Shown piece after piece: positions 26,788-35,790 of a DNA stretch of 64,000 nucleotides (position 1 is its first letter; every line of letters starts with the position of its first letter). The notes beneath the pieces were generated by a model that worked only from the letters and a program-made list of their open reading frames with translations, did no database searches and had not been told where the DNA came from. Both the position numbers and the translations under genes were made by a program. Origin of the DNA: an uncultured Ruegeria sp. (GTDB taxonomy: Bacteria; Pseudomonadota; Alphaproteobacteria; Rhodobacterales; Rhodobacteraceae); assembly GCF_947497005.1 (NCBI RefSeq), contig NZ_CANMFF010000012.1:62001-126000 (forward strand). Reading direction: 5' to 3'.

Positions 26788-27936
26788 TCAGACCCCGTAC
26801 AGCTTTAGCATGTTCCCCATGCGCTCGACCGCCAGATCGGGATCGCGTAGCAGGCCGCATTCATCGGCCATTTTGAAGCAATCGGTGAAATAGGGCAGCG
26901 AGCGAGTCGATTGTGCGCCGTTCAGCATGATGAAATGGTCTTGAAACCCGTTGAGCCAAGCCAGAAACACAACGCCGGTCTTGTAATACTGCGTCGGCGC
27001 GCGGAAGATATGGCGCGCTAGCGGCACCGTTGGATCCAGAGTCTCACGGAAGGATTTAGCATCGCCCTCGCTGAGCTTGCTGACCGCATAGGCCGCCGCA
27101 GGTGCCAGCGGGTCAAAGATGCCCAGCAGCGCGTGCGAATAGCCCTGATCGTCGCCTTCGATCAGTTCGGGATAGTTGAAATCGTCGCCTGTATACATCT
27201 TGACGCCCTCGGGCAGGCGACGGCGCATGACAATCTCTTTCTCCGCTTCCAGCAGCGAGACTTTGATACCATCCACCTTGGCGGCGTTCTCCTCAATGAT
27301 CGCAAGGGCCGTTTCCAGCGCGGTGTCGAAACTGTCCGATCCCCAATAGCCAGCTAGCTGCGGGTCAAACATCTCACCCAACCAGTGCAGGATCACAGGT
27401 TGATCACAGGCGGCCAGAACATCGCGGTACACGGCGATGTAATCTTCGGGGCCTTTGGCCACCTTCGCCAGCGCGCGCGAGGCCATCAGGATCAGGCGAC
27501 CACCCACCTTCTGGATGGCTTCGACCTGTTCCAGATAAGCGCGGCGCACATCGTCCAGAGTGTGCGCATCGGCGGGATCAAGATGATCGGTGCCGCAGCC
27601 ATTGGCGACCAGCGCATCCGGCAGCTCTTCCTTGGTGCGGCGGATTAATTCCAGCGCACCGTTCCAGTCCAGCCCCATGCCACGCTGCGCAGTGTCCATC
27701 GCTTCGGCGATGCCCATGCCCATGCCCGCTAGATAGTGGCGGAATTCCATCGTCTTAGCCCAGTCCACATTGGCCAGGCCAGTCGGGTCATGATCGCCGA
27801 ACGGATCGGACACAACATGGGCGGCGGAATACAGAACCCGGGCCGAGTCGGGTGTCAGATTCGGCGATGCGACCGGGGTGCCGACCAGAGAATATTTATG
27901 CAGTTTGCCTGCGACATCGGGGAGTTGGATCTTCAT
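26788..27936 (-). CDS. DUF993 family protein (dihydrodipicolinate synthase-like TIM barrel)
   Basis: A protein of about 382 residues beginning MKIQLPDVAGKLHKYSLVG. The pattern (VANGCGTDHLD, QPVILHWLGEMFDPQLAGYW, KVDGIKVSLLEAEKE) fits DUF993, a family distantly related to the pyruvate-dependent aldolases of the DapA/KDG aldolase group. The lysine in DGIKVSLL sits where class I aldolases carry the Schiff-base lysine; this is inference. No reaction is established for the family to my knowledge. The start at 27936 was chosen as the first Met with family-like sequence, eight bases after the SDR gene. It is co-transcribed with the sugar-isomerase-like gene and the acyl-CoA dehydrogenase gene. Confidence 0.82.
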   Translation of the reverse strand: MKIQLPDVAGKLHKYSLVGTPVASPNLTPDSARVLYSAAHVVSDPFGDHDPTGLANVDWAKTMEFRHYLAGMGMGIAEAMDTAQRGMGLDWNGALELIRRTKEELPDALVANGCGTDHLDPADAHTLDDVRRAYLEQVEAIQKVGGRLILMASRALAKVAKGPEDYIAVYRDVLAACDQPVILHWLGEMFDPQLAGYWGSDSFDTALETALAIIEENAAKVDGIKVSLLEAEKEIVMRRRLPEGVKMYTGDDFNYPELIEGDDQGYSHALLGIFDPLAPAAAYAVSKLSEGDAKSFRETLDPTVPLARHIFRAPTQYYKTGVVFLAWLNGFQDHFIMLNGAQSTRSLPYFTDCFKMADECGLLRDPDLAVERMGNMLKLYGV

Positions 27937-27944
27937 GGACGACC

Positions 27945-28715
27945 TCAGAAACGGGGGACAAGCATACCGCCATCGACGGAGATTACCTGTCCGGTTGTGT
28001 AGGGGATGCGGTTTGTCGCAAGCGAGGCAATCACGGTGCCAAGCTCTTCGGGCTGACCAACGCGTGGGAACAAGCACAGGCCCTCTTCGGCACGTTTTTG
28101 ATAACTGGCGATCACCGGTTTGGTCATTTCGGTTGCAATCAGGCCGGGCTGGACGTCGAAAACCGGAATGCCCTCGGGCCCCAGACGCGCGGCAAACGCC
28201 TTGGAAATCATGGCTGCCGCCGCTTTAGAGGCGCAATATTCGCTGCGCGGTACGGCAACGGCACTTGCGTTTGACGATGTCACGTTCACGACCGAATAGT
28301 GCAGGTCCGGATCGCGATCACGGGAAAGCCAGCGCTTGACCAGGGATTGAGTCAGGAAGAACAACGCCTTTGCGTTGACATCCAGACAGCGATCATAGCT
28401 TTCTTCGGTAACGTCCAGAGGGTCCCCCCGGCTCATCACGCCAACACCGGCATTGTTGACCAGCGTCGTGATCGGACCCAACGACGCCTCGATCCGATCC
28501 AGCACGCCCGTGTGTTCATTGATTTTGCTGATGTCGAAGTTTGCTTTGAAAGCCTTTACCCCCAACTCCTCGATTGTCCGGGTCGCATTGTCCAGCTCTT
28601 CGTTGTCCGACCGTGCGTTCAGTGCAATATCGAAACCGGCTTTGGCCAGCTCGACCGCAGCTGCGAGTCCGATGCCACGGCTGGACCCGGTGATAAGTAC
28701 GACTTGTCGGCTCAT
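27945..28715 (-). CDS. Short-chain dehydrogenase/reductase (FabG-like)
   Basis: A 256-residue SDR. The NAD(P) motif is ITGSSRGIGLAAA, followed by NNAGVG; the catalytic serine is in NVTSSNAS and the YxxxK motif is YCASK. The C-terminus shows the G-x-V-I-S-V-D-G-G-M ending typical of 3-oxoacyl reductases and sugar dehydrogenases. It overlaps the acyl-CoA dehydrogenase gene by four bases. It could act as the 3-hydroxyacyl-CoA dehydrogenase step after hydration, or oxidise a sugar acid. Confidence 0.92.
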   Translation of the reverse strand: MSRQVVLITGSSRGIGLAAAVELAKAGFDIALNARSDNEELDNATRTIEELGVKAFKANFDISKINEHTGVLDRIEASLGPITTLVNNAGVGVMSRGDPLDVTEESYDRCLDVNAKALFFLTQSLVKRWLSRDRDPDLHYSVVNVTSSNASAVAVPRSEYCASKAAAAMISKAFAARLGPEGIPVFDVQPGLIATEMTKPVIASYQKRAEEGLCLFPRVGQPEELGTVIASLATNRIPYTTGQVISVDGGMLVPRF

Positions 28716-29857
28716 GTTTCTGCTCCCTTCGACAAAAGCTCACGCGCAATGATCATGCGCTGAATCTGATTTGTGCCTTCGTAGATCTGGGTGATCTTGG
28801 AGTCCCGGTACAAGCGCTCGACTTCGAAGCCGCGGATATAGCCTGATCCGCCAAAGACCTGGACCGCGTCCGACGACCGCTGCACCGCCATATCCCCGGC
28901 AAAGCACTTGGCCATCGAACAGGCTCTGGTCGCGTCTTGCCCGGTGTCCAGTTTATACGCAGCGGAATGTACCAACAGTCGCGCGGCTTCTACATCCTTG
29001 GCGATGTCAGCCAACAGCCATTGCACACCTTGAAAATCCGCAATCGGTTTGTTGAATTGCTTGCGCTGCTGGGCGTATTCGGTGGCAGCTTCAAGTCCGG
29101 CCTGACCGATGCCAACGGCCAGCGCTGCGATGCCGACACGGCCTTTGTCAAGAACGCTCATCATCATGTGGAAGCCGCGCCCCTCGGTACCCAGCAGGGC
29201 GTCGGCGGGCAGGCGTACATCGTCGAAAGACAGCGGGCCGACCTGGCTGGCGCGCTGACCCATCTTGATCTCTTTCGGACCACGGGTCACGCCGTCGGCG
29301 TGCAGGTCGACCACAAAGATCGACATGCCGCGATGCCCGGCCTCGGGATCGGTGCGGGCCAGCACAAAGCCCAGATCAGCGACCGGTGCGTTGTGAATCC
29401 AGATTTTGCCGCCGTTCAGAACCCAGCCGTCGCCGTCCCGGACCGCAGTAGTGCGGATGCCCGACACATCGGTTCCCGCTTCGGGTTCGGTGATGCAATA
29501 GGCTGGACGCAGTTTGGCCGCCAGCAGGCCGCCCAGCCACTTGTCCCGCTGTTCCGACGTTCCGTGGCGCACCAGCAGCGTCGTGACTAGTTCCAGCAAG
29601 CCGCATTGATCGGCGATCGAGGCATATCCACGGGACAGCTCTTCCATCACCAACACATAGGTTAACGTATCAAATCCTGGGCCGCCCATGTCCTCGGGCA
29701 CGCCGATGCCGAACAGGCCAAGCTCCGCCATCTGATCGTAGATTTCTGCCGGGAACCGCGAGTCCCGGTCCAATTCTTCTGCGACAGGGCGGATAACATC
29801 CTGCGCGAATTGGCGGGTCATGTCGCGGACCTGGATGTGGGTTTCTGTCAGAAACAT
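28712..29857 (-). CDS. Acyl-CoA dehydrogenase
   Basis: A 381-residue FAD enzyme of the acyl-CoA dehydrogenase family. Signature segments are CITEPEAGTDVSGIRT near residue 125 and QVFGGSGYIRGFEVERLYRD; the catalytic glutamate is in IYEGTNQIQRM near the C-terminus, the position used by short- and medium-chain enzymes. It oxidises an acyl-CoA to the 2-enoyl-CoA with electrons going to ETF. It heads a four-gene operon (with SDR, DUF993 and the isomerase-like gene) whose promoter holds a regulon operator. Together with the MaoC hydratase across the divergent promoter it supplies beta-oxidation-type chemistry. Confidence 0.94.
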   Translation of the reverse strand: MFLTETHIQVRDMTRQFAQDVIRPVAEELDRDSRFPAEIYDQMAELGLFGIGVPEDMGGPGFDTLTYVLVMEELSRGYASIADQCGLLELVTTLLVRHGTSEQRDKWLGGLLAAKLRPAYCITEPEAGTDVSGIRTTAVRDGDGWVLNGGKIWIHNAPVADLGFVLARTDPEAGHRGMSIFVVDLHADGVTRGPKEIKMGQRASQVGPLSFDDVRLPADALLGTEGRGFHMMMSVLDKGRVGIAALAVGIGQAGLEAATEYAQQRKQFNKPIADFQGVQWLLADIAKDVEAARLLVHSAAYKLDTGQDATRACSMAKCFAGDMAVQRSSDAVQVFGGSGYIRGFEVERLYRDSKITQIYEGTNQIQRMIIARELLSKGAET

Positions 29858-29872
29858 GGCATGTGTCCCATA

Positions 29873-29892
29873 TAGTAACTAATCGGTTACTA
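29873..29892 (-). promoter_or_regulatory. Operator of the TetR-type regulon (acyl-CoA dehydrogenase operon)
   Basis: GTAAC (29875-29879), TAATCG and GTTAC (29886-29890), extended to TAGTAAC/GTTACTA. On the minus strand TTGACG (29914-29919) and CATATT (29892-29897), 16 bases apart, form a promoter-like pair that ends at the palindrome. Confidence 0.75.
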
Positions 29893-29947
29893 ATATGCAA
29901 ATACACCAACCTTCGTCAAGTGGGTTGATCGGATTTCGGATTCGAAG

Positions 29948-29966
29948 TAAATAACCAGACAGTTAC
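29948..29966 (+). promoter_or_regulatory. Operator of the TetR-type regulon (AKR 2 operon)
   Basis: ATAAC (29951-29955), CAGACA and GTTAC (29962-29966). TTGATC (29925-29930) and TAAATA (29948-29953) with 17-base spacing are a plausible promoter overlapped by the palindrome. It shares the 161-base divergent region with the site at 29873. Confidence 0.65.
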
Positions 29967-30017
29967 TATTTAGCGTGCAATTGGCCCATTCTTTACCTTG
30001 CACATAGGGAGGTTCGC

Positions 30018-31034
30018 ATGAATCCGAACACGAGAAACAAGTTTGGCCGCGTTGATCTTGAGGTGTCTGCCTTTGGCTTTGGGACGGCACCCATTGGCAA
30101 CATTTTCCGCGAGATCGATGAGGCAACGTCTGACGCGATGATCCAGCACGCCTGGGACAAAGGCGTTCGGTATTTCGACACCGCTCCGATGTATGGGCAC
30201 GGCCTGTCGGAAATGCGGACAGGGCACAGCCTGCGCTGGAAGGACCGTGGTGATTTCATCCTGTCGTCCAAAGTGGGCCGGGTTTTGAAACCAGGACGTC
30301 GTCAGGATATCAATTTCGAGCCCTGGACCAACGCCGCCCCCTTCACCATGCATTTCGACTATTCCTATGATGGTGTGATGCGTTCGTTCGAAGACAGTCT
30401 GCAGCGCATGGCGCTGGAACGGGTGGATATCTGTTTCATCCACGACATCGACGTGTTCACCCGTGGTGACGAGCAGCCCGAAGTATTCAAACAGGCGATG
30501 GATGGCGCGTGGAAGGCACTGGAAAGCCTTAAACAGCAGGGTCTGGTCAAGGCCATCGGCGTGGGCGTGAACGAATGGGAAGTGTGCCATGCCGCACTTG
30601 AGCAGCGCGATTTTGACTGCTTCCTGCTGGCGGGCCGCTACACGCTGCTGGAACAGGACGCGCTGGATAAATTCCTGCCGCTGTGCGAAGAGCGCGGTGC
30701 TGCGGTTGTTGTTGGCGGTGGCTTCAACTCGGGCATTCTGGCAACCGGTGCCAAGGAAGGGGCCAAGTACAACTATGCTCCGGCCCCCGCGGATATCATG
30801 GATAAGGTTCGCAAGATCGAGGCGGTCTGCGCCGAATATGGCGTTCCGTTGCCAGCTGCCGCGCTGCAATTTGTCGTCGCGCATCCGGCGGTTCCAACCT
30901 TCATGGCAGGGACGCGGACGGTCGAACAACTGGATCAGAATTTGACTTGGTTCAGCCACGAGATCCCCACTCAGTTCTGGGTTGACCTAAAGGCCAAGGG
31001 CCTGCTGCGCGAAGACGCTCCGGTTCCCAAGTGA
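30018..31034 (+). CDS. Aldo/keto reductase, copy 2 (D-threo-aldose 1-dehydrogenase type)
   Basis: A 338-residue AKR of the group containing D-threo-aldose/L-fucose 1-dehydrogenase. Catalytic residues lie in RYFDTAPMYGHGLSE (Asp, Tyr), LSSKVGRVLKP (Lys) and CFIHDIDVF (His). Members oxidise the anomeric carbon of aldoses to lactones with NAD(P). TAGGGAGG precedes the ATG. It begins the operon AKR-MaoC-GlcG/HbpS, overlapping the MaoC gene by four bases, and is divergent from the acyl-CoA dehydrogenase operon. If it is a sugar dehydrogenase it could provide the acid that the CoA-transferase activates. Confidence 0.9.
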   Translation: MNPNTRNKFGRVDLEVSAFGFGTAPIGNIFREIDEATSDAMIQHAWDKGVRYFDTAPMYGHGLSEMRTGHSLRWKDRGDFILSSKVGRVLKPGRRQDINFEPWTNAAPFTMHFDYSYDGVMRSFEDSLQRMALERVDICFIHDIDVFTRGDEQPEVFKQAMDGAWKALESLKQQGLVKAIGVGVNEWEVCHAALEQRDFDCFLLAGRYTLLEQDALDKFLPLCEERGAAVVVGGGFNSGILATGAKEGAKYNYAPAPADIMDKVRKIEAVCAEYGVPLPAAALQFVVAHPAVPTFMAGTRTVEQLDQNLTWFSHEIPTQFWVDLKAKGLLREDAPVPK

Positions 31035-31483
31035 CAGAGTCGTTGAAGGCTGGAACCTACGGCTTTCACGACCTGCGCGTCGGCGACGTAATAAAAACAG
31101 GGTCTGCCGAGATTTCAGCGAATCTCATATCGGACTTCGCGGCGCTGACTGGCGACAGGTACGAACTGCACCTGGACGATTCCGCCGCTAAGGTGCGTGG
31201 GTTCAAGGCGCGGGTCGCGCATGGGTTGCTGGTTCTGTCGGTTGTCGACGGACTCAAATTTGAAGCCGAGGCCAAACCTGAGGGGCTGGCCTCGTTAGGC
31301 TGGGACTGGCGGTTCGAGAAGCCAGTCTTTGCCGGGGATACGATCCGGGCAGAACTTACAGTTGTCAGTAAACGGACAACGACCTCGTCTGAACGCGGCA
31401 TCATTTCTTTTCGGTTCGATGTATTCAATCAGGACGAAATGCGCGTGCAGCAAGGCACAAACGAACTGATTTTCGACTTATGA
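31031..31483 (+). CDS. MaoC-family (R)-hydratase
   Basis: A 150-residue hot-dog protein. The hydratase motif FAALTGDRYELHLDD provides the Asp and His of the catalytic dyad, and the later RVAHGLLVLSVVDGL is the second conserved block. It begins with GTG inside the overlap with the AKR stop (GTGA). The family hydrates 2-enoyl-CoA to (R)-3-hydroxyacyl-CoA. It is placed to act after the divergently encoded acyl-CoA dehydrogenase, giving the pathway a second hydratase besides the crotonase at 19.2 kb. Confidence 0.88.
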   Translation: MTESLKAGTYGFHDLRVGDVIKTGSAEISANLISDFAALTGDRYELHLDDSAAKVRGFKARVAHGLLVLSVVDGLKFEAEAKPEGLASLGWDWRFEKPVFAGDTIRAELTVVSKRTTTSSERGIISFRFDVFNQDEMRVQQGTNELIFDL

Positions 31484-31494
31484 ACGAGGGAACC

Positions 31495-31914
31495 ATGAAG
31501 GTATCAATCACAAAGCGCATGATCACGCAGGAGGCCGCGAACGTTGCGGTTCAGGCCGCTCTGTCTTACGCAAAAGACAACGGATGGGCGGTTGCGGCGA
31601 TGGTTGTGGATGCAAGCGGCCACATGCTTGCCGCGGGACGGTTGGACAACACCCCAGCGGCCGTGGCCGAATTTGCGCAGGACAAGGCGCAAACGGCGGT
31701 GTTGGGCAAGCCGACACGCGATTTCGCCGAGCGCATGTTGTCCAGCCCCGAATTGCAACTCGGGATGGTCAATCGCCCCAGGCTCTGTGCCTGGGACGGA
31801 GGGATTCCGATCCACGAAAACGGTATCCTGATCGGCGCAATTGGCATATCCGGCGCTGCCGGTCCTGACGATATCAAATGTGCCGAGGCAGGGCTGCGAG
31901 CCATCGGTCTTTGA
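31495..31914 (+). CDS. GlcG/HbpS-like (DUF336, heme-degrading-domain) protein
   Basis: A small cytoplasmic protein of about 139 residues of the DUF336/HbpS family, with AVAAMVVDASGHMLAAGRLD and GGIPIHENGILIGAIGISGA as family blocks. The start is placed at the ATG at 31495 (MKVSITKRM) because GAGGGAACC precedes it; an ATG 15 bases earlier overlaps the MaoC stop. Family members appear in glycolate, diol and aromatic clusters without a settled enzymatic role; some bind heme or cobalamin. Its role in this pathway is unknown. Confidence 0.82.
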   Translation: MKVSITKRMITQEAANVAVQAALSYAKDNGWAVAAMVVDASGHMLAAGRLDNTPAAVAEFAQDKAQTAVLGKPTRDFAERMLSSPELQLGMVNRPRLCAWDGGIPIHENGILIGAIGISGAAGPDDIKCAEAGLRAIGL

Positions 31915-31934
31915 GCGCTGTTTTCCTCTGGCGT

Positions 31935-32939
31935 TCAGCTTTCGGCCCAGTCCAGAACGATCAAAGGCTCCGCAAGTGTCCGGCTGGCAATATCCGAGTA
32001 GACAGACCCGATATTGTCAACGGGACGCCGAGCCATCAGATCACCCATGTCCAAACGCCCCTTGGCCAGCCACTTCATGGCTTTTTCAAAGCCCGAGAAC
32101 ACACTTTGCGGGGCATTGTTGTATCCTTCCAGCAGCTCTTCCCAAACAAAGTCGCGACTGTGAATCGGCACTTCCCATTCCCATCCGCTGCGCAGGGTGA
32201 CATAGCCAAAGAAGACTTCTTTCAGGACGTCATGGGCCGGGATTTCGGCCCGCTTTTGCCATGGCACCCCAACCAGAACGACCTCTCCGCCCGGCCGGGC
32301 GATGCGGCAGGCGTCAAGAATGGCAGCCTCATGGCCAGAGCAATCAACGACCAGGGCAACCTGCCGCGAGTATTTGGGATCGTCCACCGGCATAGCGGGC
32401 AATGCCGTTCTAATGCCCGATTGCTGAACCTGGGCCCGGCGCGTTGCGTCAGGCTCGACCACACTGACCTCATATCCACCAATGCTGAAGTTGTGTGCAG
32501 CCAGCAGGCCGACCGGGCCGGCCCCGGTCACAATCACCTTGTCACCTGGGCGCGCCCTTGTGGTCATCAGCGTGGTCATGGACACGCCCATCAGCCGGGC
32601 AAGCAAGGCAGTTTCAGCCTCCATTCCCTGCGGCACCGCCAAAGTGTAGCGCACCGGGTATTGCTGCGTCGACCGGTGGTGCCCCATACAAAAGCGCAGG
32701 TCCCCGGCAGAGATACCCTGAACCGCCGTCCCGATCTCATCCACTCGAAAGACGGCGGCGTAGCCCGGGCGGATCGGAAAGTCGTCTCCGTTGGCCCAGG
32801 CCAGTTCTGTGCCTTGACTGATCAGCGTTGCGATGGTTTGGCCCCGGATCTCGTCAGGGCCAAGGGGGACATCCTGATAATCCGATAGGATAAATGTATT
32901 CTTGGCGGGAAAGACGACTTCCTTCGGCATATCGTTCAT
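31935..32939 (-). CDS. Medium-chain dehydrogenase/reductase lacking the usual zinc motifs
   Basis: A 334-residue MDR protein. The nucleotide-binding motif is GAGPVGLLAAHN near residue 158, but the GHE motif and the four-cysteine structural loop of zinc alcohol dehydrogenases are absent, as in the BchC-like and quinone-reductase branches. It would use NAD(P)H on an unknown alcohol or carbonyl. It is the last gene of the third ABC importer operon, nine bases after the ATPase gene, and converges with the GlcG/HbpS gene. Confidence 0.85.
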   Translation of the reverse strand: MNDMPKEVVFPAKNTFILSDYQDVPLGPDEIRGQTIATLISQGTELAWANGDDFPIRPGYAAVFRVDEIGTAVQGISAGDLRFCMGHHRSTQQYPVRYTLAVPQGMEAETALLARLMGVSMTTLMTTRARPGDKVIVTGAGPVGLLAAHNFSIGGYEVSVVEPDATRRAQVQQSGIRTALPAMPVDDPKYSRQVALVVDCSGHEAAILDACRIARPGGEVVLVGVPWQKRAEIPAHDVLKEVFFGYVTLRSGWEWEVPIHSRDFVWEELLEGYNNAPQSVFSGFEKAMKWLAKGRLDMGDLMARRPVDNIGSVYSDIASRTLAEPLIVLDWAES

Positions 32940-32948
32940 GCCCTTCTT

Positions 32949-34022
32949 TCAGCGTGACAGGCTTGCGCCGGTTTCGGTATCGAACAGATGGATGGCATCC
33001 GGGTCGAATTGTACGGAAATCTCGGTCCCTGGGGCTGGTCGCCCTAACGCGGGAACTTCGGCGATCAATTCATGCGGTCCGACACGCAGGTCCAGAAGCG
33101 CTTCATTGCCGAGGTATTCCGTAACTTCGACGCGCGCCGGAGCAGCGTTTGGCATCTCAGCCCCGGCTAGCGACAATCCGTTCGGTCGTATGCCGATAGT
33201 TACGGACTGCCCCTCCGCCAGTCTCCCCTCAAACCGGGGCGGAACTTTGAGGGCCAGGCCATTTGCCTGCAGCTCTCTCTCCCGGACCTGCGCGGGGATC
33301 ATGTTCATCGGGGGCGATCCGATGAACGTGGCAACAAACATGTTGTCGGGTTGGCTATAGACCTGTTCGGGTGTGCCGACCTGTTCGATATGACCGTCGC
33401 GCATAATGACAATCTTGTCAGCAAGGGTCATCGCTTCGACTTGGTCGTGCGTGACATACAGGACCGTTGTACCCAGACGGTTGTGAAGTTTGGCTATTTC
33501 AAGCCTGACTTGCGTTCGCAGCTTTGCATCCAGATTGGAAAGAGGTTCATCAAACAGGAACACATCTGGTGTCCGCACCATGGCGCGGCCCATCGCAACA
33601 CGCTGGCGTTGCCCTCCAGAAAGCTGGGCCGGGCGACGCGCCATTAGTTCGGACAGACCGAGCATATTGGCAATTTCGTCAACCCGCCGTGCGACTTCCT
33701 TGGCGGAAAGTCCAAGTGGCTTGAGCGCGAATTCCATATTTTGGCGTACGGTCATATGCGGATAGAGCGCATAGTTCTGGAACACCATCGCCACGCCTCG
33801 ATCCTTGGGCGCGACTTCATTCACGCGGGTCTCTCCGATCGATAGATTACCATCCGACACATCCTCAAGCCCTGCAACCATGCGCAGGGTAGTTGTCTTG
33901 CCGCAGCCCGATGGTCCCAGCAGGACGACGAATTCGCCTTCTTCTACATCCAGATCAATGCCGTGGACGACTTCAACCGCTCCGTATCGCTTGATGACAT
34001 TTCTCAAGGTTATTTCAGACAT
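32949..34022 (-). CDS. Sugar ABC transporter ATP-binding protein (UgpC/MsmK type), importer 3
   Basis: A 357-residue ATPase with Walker [10 protein letters not shown] near residue 37, signature [15 protein letters not shown], Walker [16 protein letters not shown] and switch [10 protein letters not shown], plus the C-terminal regulatory region. It is a paralogue of the ATPase at 2326 and could in principle energise either permease pair. Its own partners are the two permeases immediately upstream in the operon. Confidence 0.94.
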   Translation of the reverse strand: MSEITLRNVIKRYGAVEVVHGIDLDVEEGEFVVLLGPSGCGKTTTLRMVAGLEDVSDGNLSIGETRVNEVAPKDRGVAMVFQNYALYPHMTVRQNMEFALKPLGLSAKEVARRVDEIANMLGLSELMARRPAQLSGGQRQRVAMGRAMVRTPDVFLFDEPLSNLDAKLRTQVRLEIAKLHNRLGTTVLYVTHDQVEAMTLADKIVIMRDGHIEQVGTPEQVYSQPDNMFVATFIGSPPMNMIPAQVRERELQANGLALKVPPRFEGRLAEGQSVTIGIRPNGLSLAGAEMPNAAPARVEVTEYLGNEALLDLRVGPHELIAEVPALGRPAPGTEISVQFDPDAIHLFDTETGASLSR

Positions 34023-34032
34023 AGAATTTCCT

Positions 34033-34857
34033 TTATTTAACCGATCCCATCGTCAGCCCGCGTACAAGCCAACGCTGGCAGGTCAGAACGAAGACGACAC
34101 CGGGAATGAGAATGACGAAAGAACCGGCCATGATGCGGCCCCACTGCACCGCGTCGGATGACCAGAAGGACATGACCGCCACCGGCGCCGTTTGCGCGTT
34201 GGAACCGGTCAGCATCAGGGCGAACAGGAACTCGTTCCAAGAGAAGATGAAACAAAACACCGCCGAAACGGCGAGGCCGGGCGCGGCCAGCGGCAGCGTG
34301 ACCTTCCAGAAGATCGAGATCAGCCCATGCCCATCAACTGCTGCGGCTTCTTCCAGTGCGGTGGGCACCTCGTCAAAGAAGCCTTTCATCAGCCAGACGG
34401 TCAGCGGAATATTCGCTGTGGAATAGACGATGATCAGCGCAATCGGTGTGTCCAGCAAGCCAACGGTTTTGAAGATGATGTAATACGGCACGACCACGGC
34501 AATTGGAGGGAACATGCGCATCGACAGAATCCAGAACGCGACATCGTTCATCCGCTTATGCTTGATCCGGCTGATCGCATAGGCCGCGATGCTGCCGAAA
34601 AAGACCGAAAACGCAGTCGATCCCAACGCCACCATTAGGCTGTTGCCGATGAACTTGCCAAAGGGCCGCATCGCGAACAGATCGCGGTAGTGGTCCAGAG
34701 TCGGCTCAAAGATCATCGCCGGAGGTTTCTGGAACATGATCGGGCTGGGTTTTACCGAGGACGAGGCGATCAGATAGATCGGCGTCATGAAGACGATTAG
34801 GGCAATCCCCAGCAGGGTGTAGACCAGGATCGCTTGTTGAGTGCTTGGTTTGTTCAT
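34033..34857 (-). CDS. Sugar ABC transporter permease (MalG type), importer 3
   Basis: A 274-residue inner-membrane permease with six hydrophobic segments and the EAA loop EEAAAVDGHGLISIFWKVTL. It pairs with the MalF-type permease encoded ten bases upstream. It is more similar in layout to polyol and trehalose-type importers than to importer 1, but substrate cannot be assigned. Confidence 0.93.
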   Translation of the reverse strand: MNKPSTQQAILVYTLLGIALIVFMTPIYLIASSSVKPSPIMFQKPPAMIFEPTLDHYRDLFAMRPFGKFIGNSLMVALGSTAFSVFFGSIAAYAISRIKHKRMNDVAFWILSMRMFPPIAVVVPYYIIFKTVGLLDTPIALIIVYSTANIPLTVWLMKGFFDEVPTALEEAAAVDGHGLISIFWKVTLPLAAPGLAVSAVFCFIFSWNEFLFALMLTGSNAQTAPVAVMSFWSSDAVQWGRIMAGSFVILIPGVVFVLTCQRWLVRGLTMGSVK

Positions 34858-34867
34858 ATCGTCACCG

Positions 34868-35755
34868 TCAGCTCTGCATCGGATCGCGGTTGAGGGATTT
34901 GAAGAAGAAGGTGATCAGCACCACGATAATGATCAGCGACACGAATGAAGCCGCCGCCCCGACTCCCATCTGCCAGAATGTGAAGGACTGGCGGTAGATA
35001 TAGAGCGACAGCACCTCCGTTGAATCGCCCGGTCCGCCTTTGGTCAGGACAAAGATGATGTCGTAGATCTTGAAGGCGTCGATGGCGCGCAGGAACAGCA
35101 GGCTGACCAGAACAGGCTTTAACTGGGGCAGGGTGACATAGCGAAACACCTGCCAGCGCGTGTTTCCGTCGATCTTCGCGGCCTCGTAAGGTTCGGGCGA
35201 CAGGCTGGTCAGGGCGGCAGCGGTGCCCATCATGATGAACGGCGTCCATTGCCAGATATCGGCGATCGCAATCGCCCACAGGGCCCAGTCCGGCGAGGTG
35301 ATCCACGAAATGGGGCCGATGCCAATATAGCTGAGGAAATAGTTCAGATAGCCCAACTCGGGAAAATACAGAAACAGCCAGACAAGACCAACGATCACCG
35401 GGGAGATCATCATTGGGATTAACAGCAGGGTTCTCGCAATACTCATTCCAGGCAGACGCTGCGTGACCAGAAGCGCAAGGCCAACGCCGATGAACAACTG
35501 AATGCTCAGCGTGATCGCCATCAGTTGAAAAGTGATCTTCAGAGCGTGCAGGAAATCGCCTGTCGTCAGCACGTTCTGATAGTTGCTCAACCCAACGAAA
35601 ACGCGGGGTACGAAGGGTTTGGCCAGATCATAAGACCGAAAGCTCAGATACCCAGCATAGAGCATCGGATAAATGGTCGTCAGGAAAAGGACCAGGATGG
35701 CTGGCAGCAGAAAGATCAGGAAGATTGATCTGTTGCGCTTGCGGATATACGCCAT
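34868..35755 (-). CDS. Sugar ABC transporter permease (MalF type), importer 3
   Basis: A 295-residue permease. The start MAYIRKRNRSIFLIFLLPAI gives a charged cytoplasmic end before the first membrane helix; the EAA loop is YEAAKIDGNTRWQVFRYVTL. It forms the channel with the MalG-type protein. A perfect 10-bp hairpin separates it from the binding-protein gene. Confidence 0.93.
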   Translation of the reverse strand: MAYIRKRNRSIFLIFLLPAILVLFLTTIYPMLYAGYLSFRSYDLAKPFVPRVFVGLSNYQNVLTTGDFLHALKITFQLMAITLSIQLFIGVGLALLVTQRLPGMSIARTLLLIPMMISPVIVGLVWLFLYFPELGYLNYFLSYIGIGPISWITSPDWALWAIAIADIWQWTPFIMMGTAAALTSLSPEPYEAAKIDGNTRWQVFRYVTLPQLKPVLVSLLFLRAIDAFKIYDIIFVLTKGGPGDSTEVLSLYIYRQSFTFWQMGVGAAASFVSLIIIVVLITFFFKSLNRDPMQS

Positions 35756-35790
35756 GAAGCGAGGCTTTCGTCAGTCTTTGAAAGGTAAAC

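Noticed and set aside
31878..32888. 336-codon plus-strand frame opposite the MDR dehydrogenase gene
   Set aside because: Shadow frame with skewed composition; the minus strand carries the nucleotide-binding motif.
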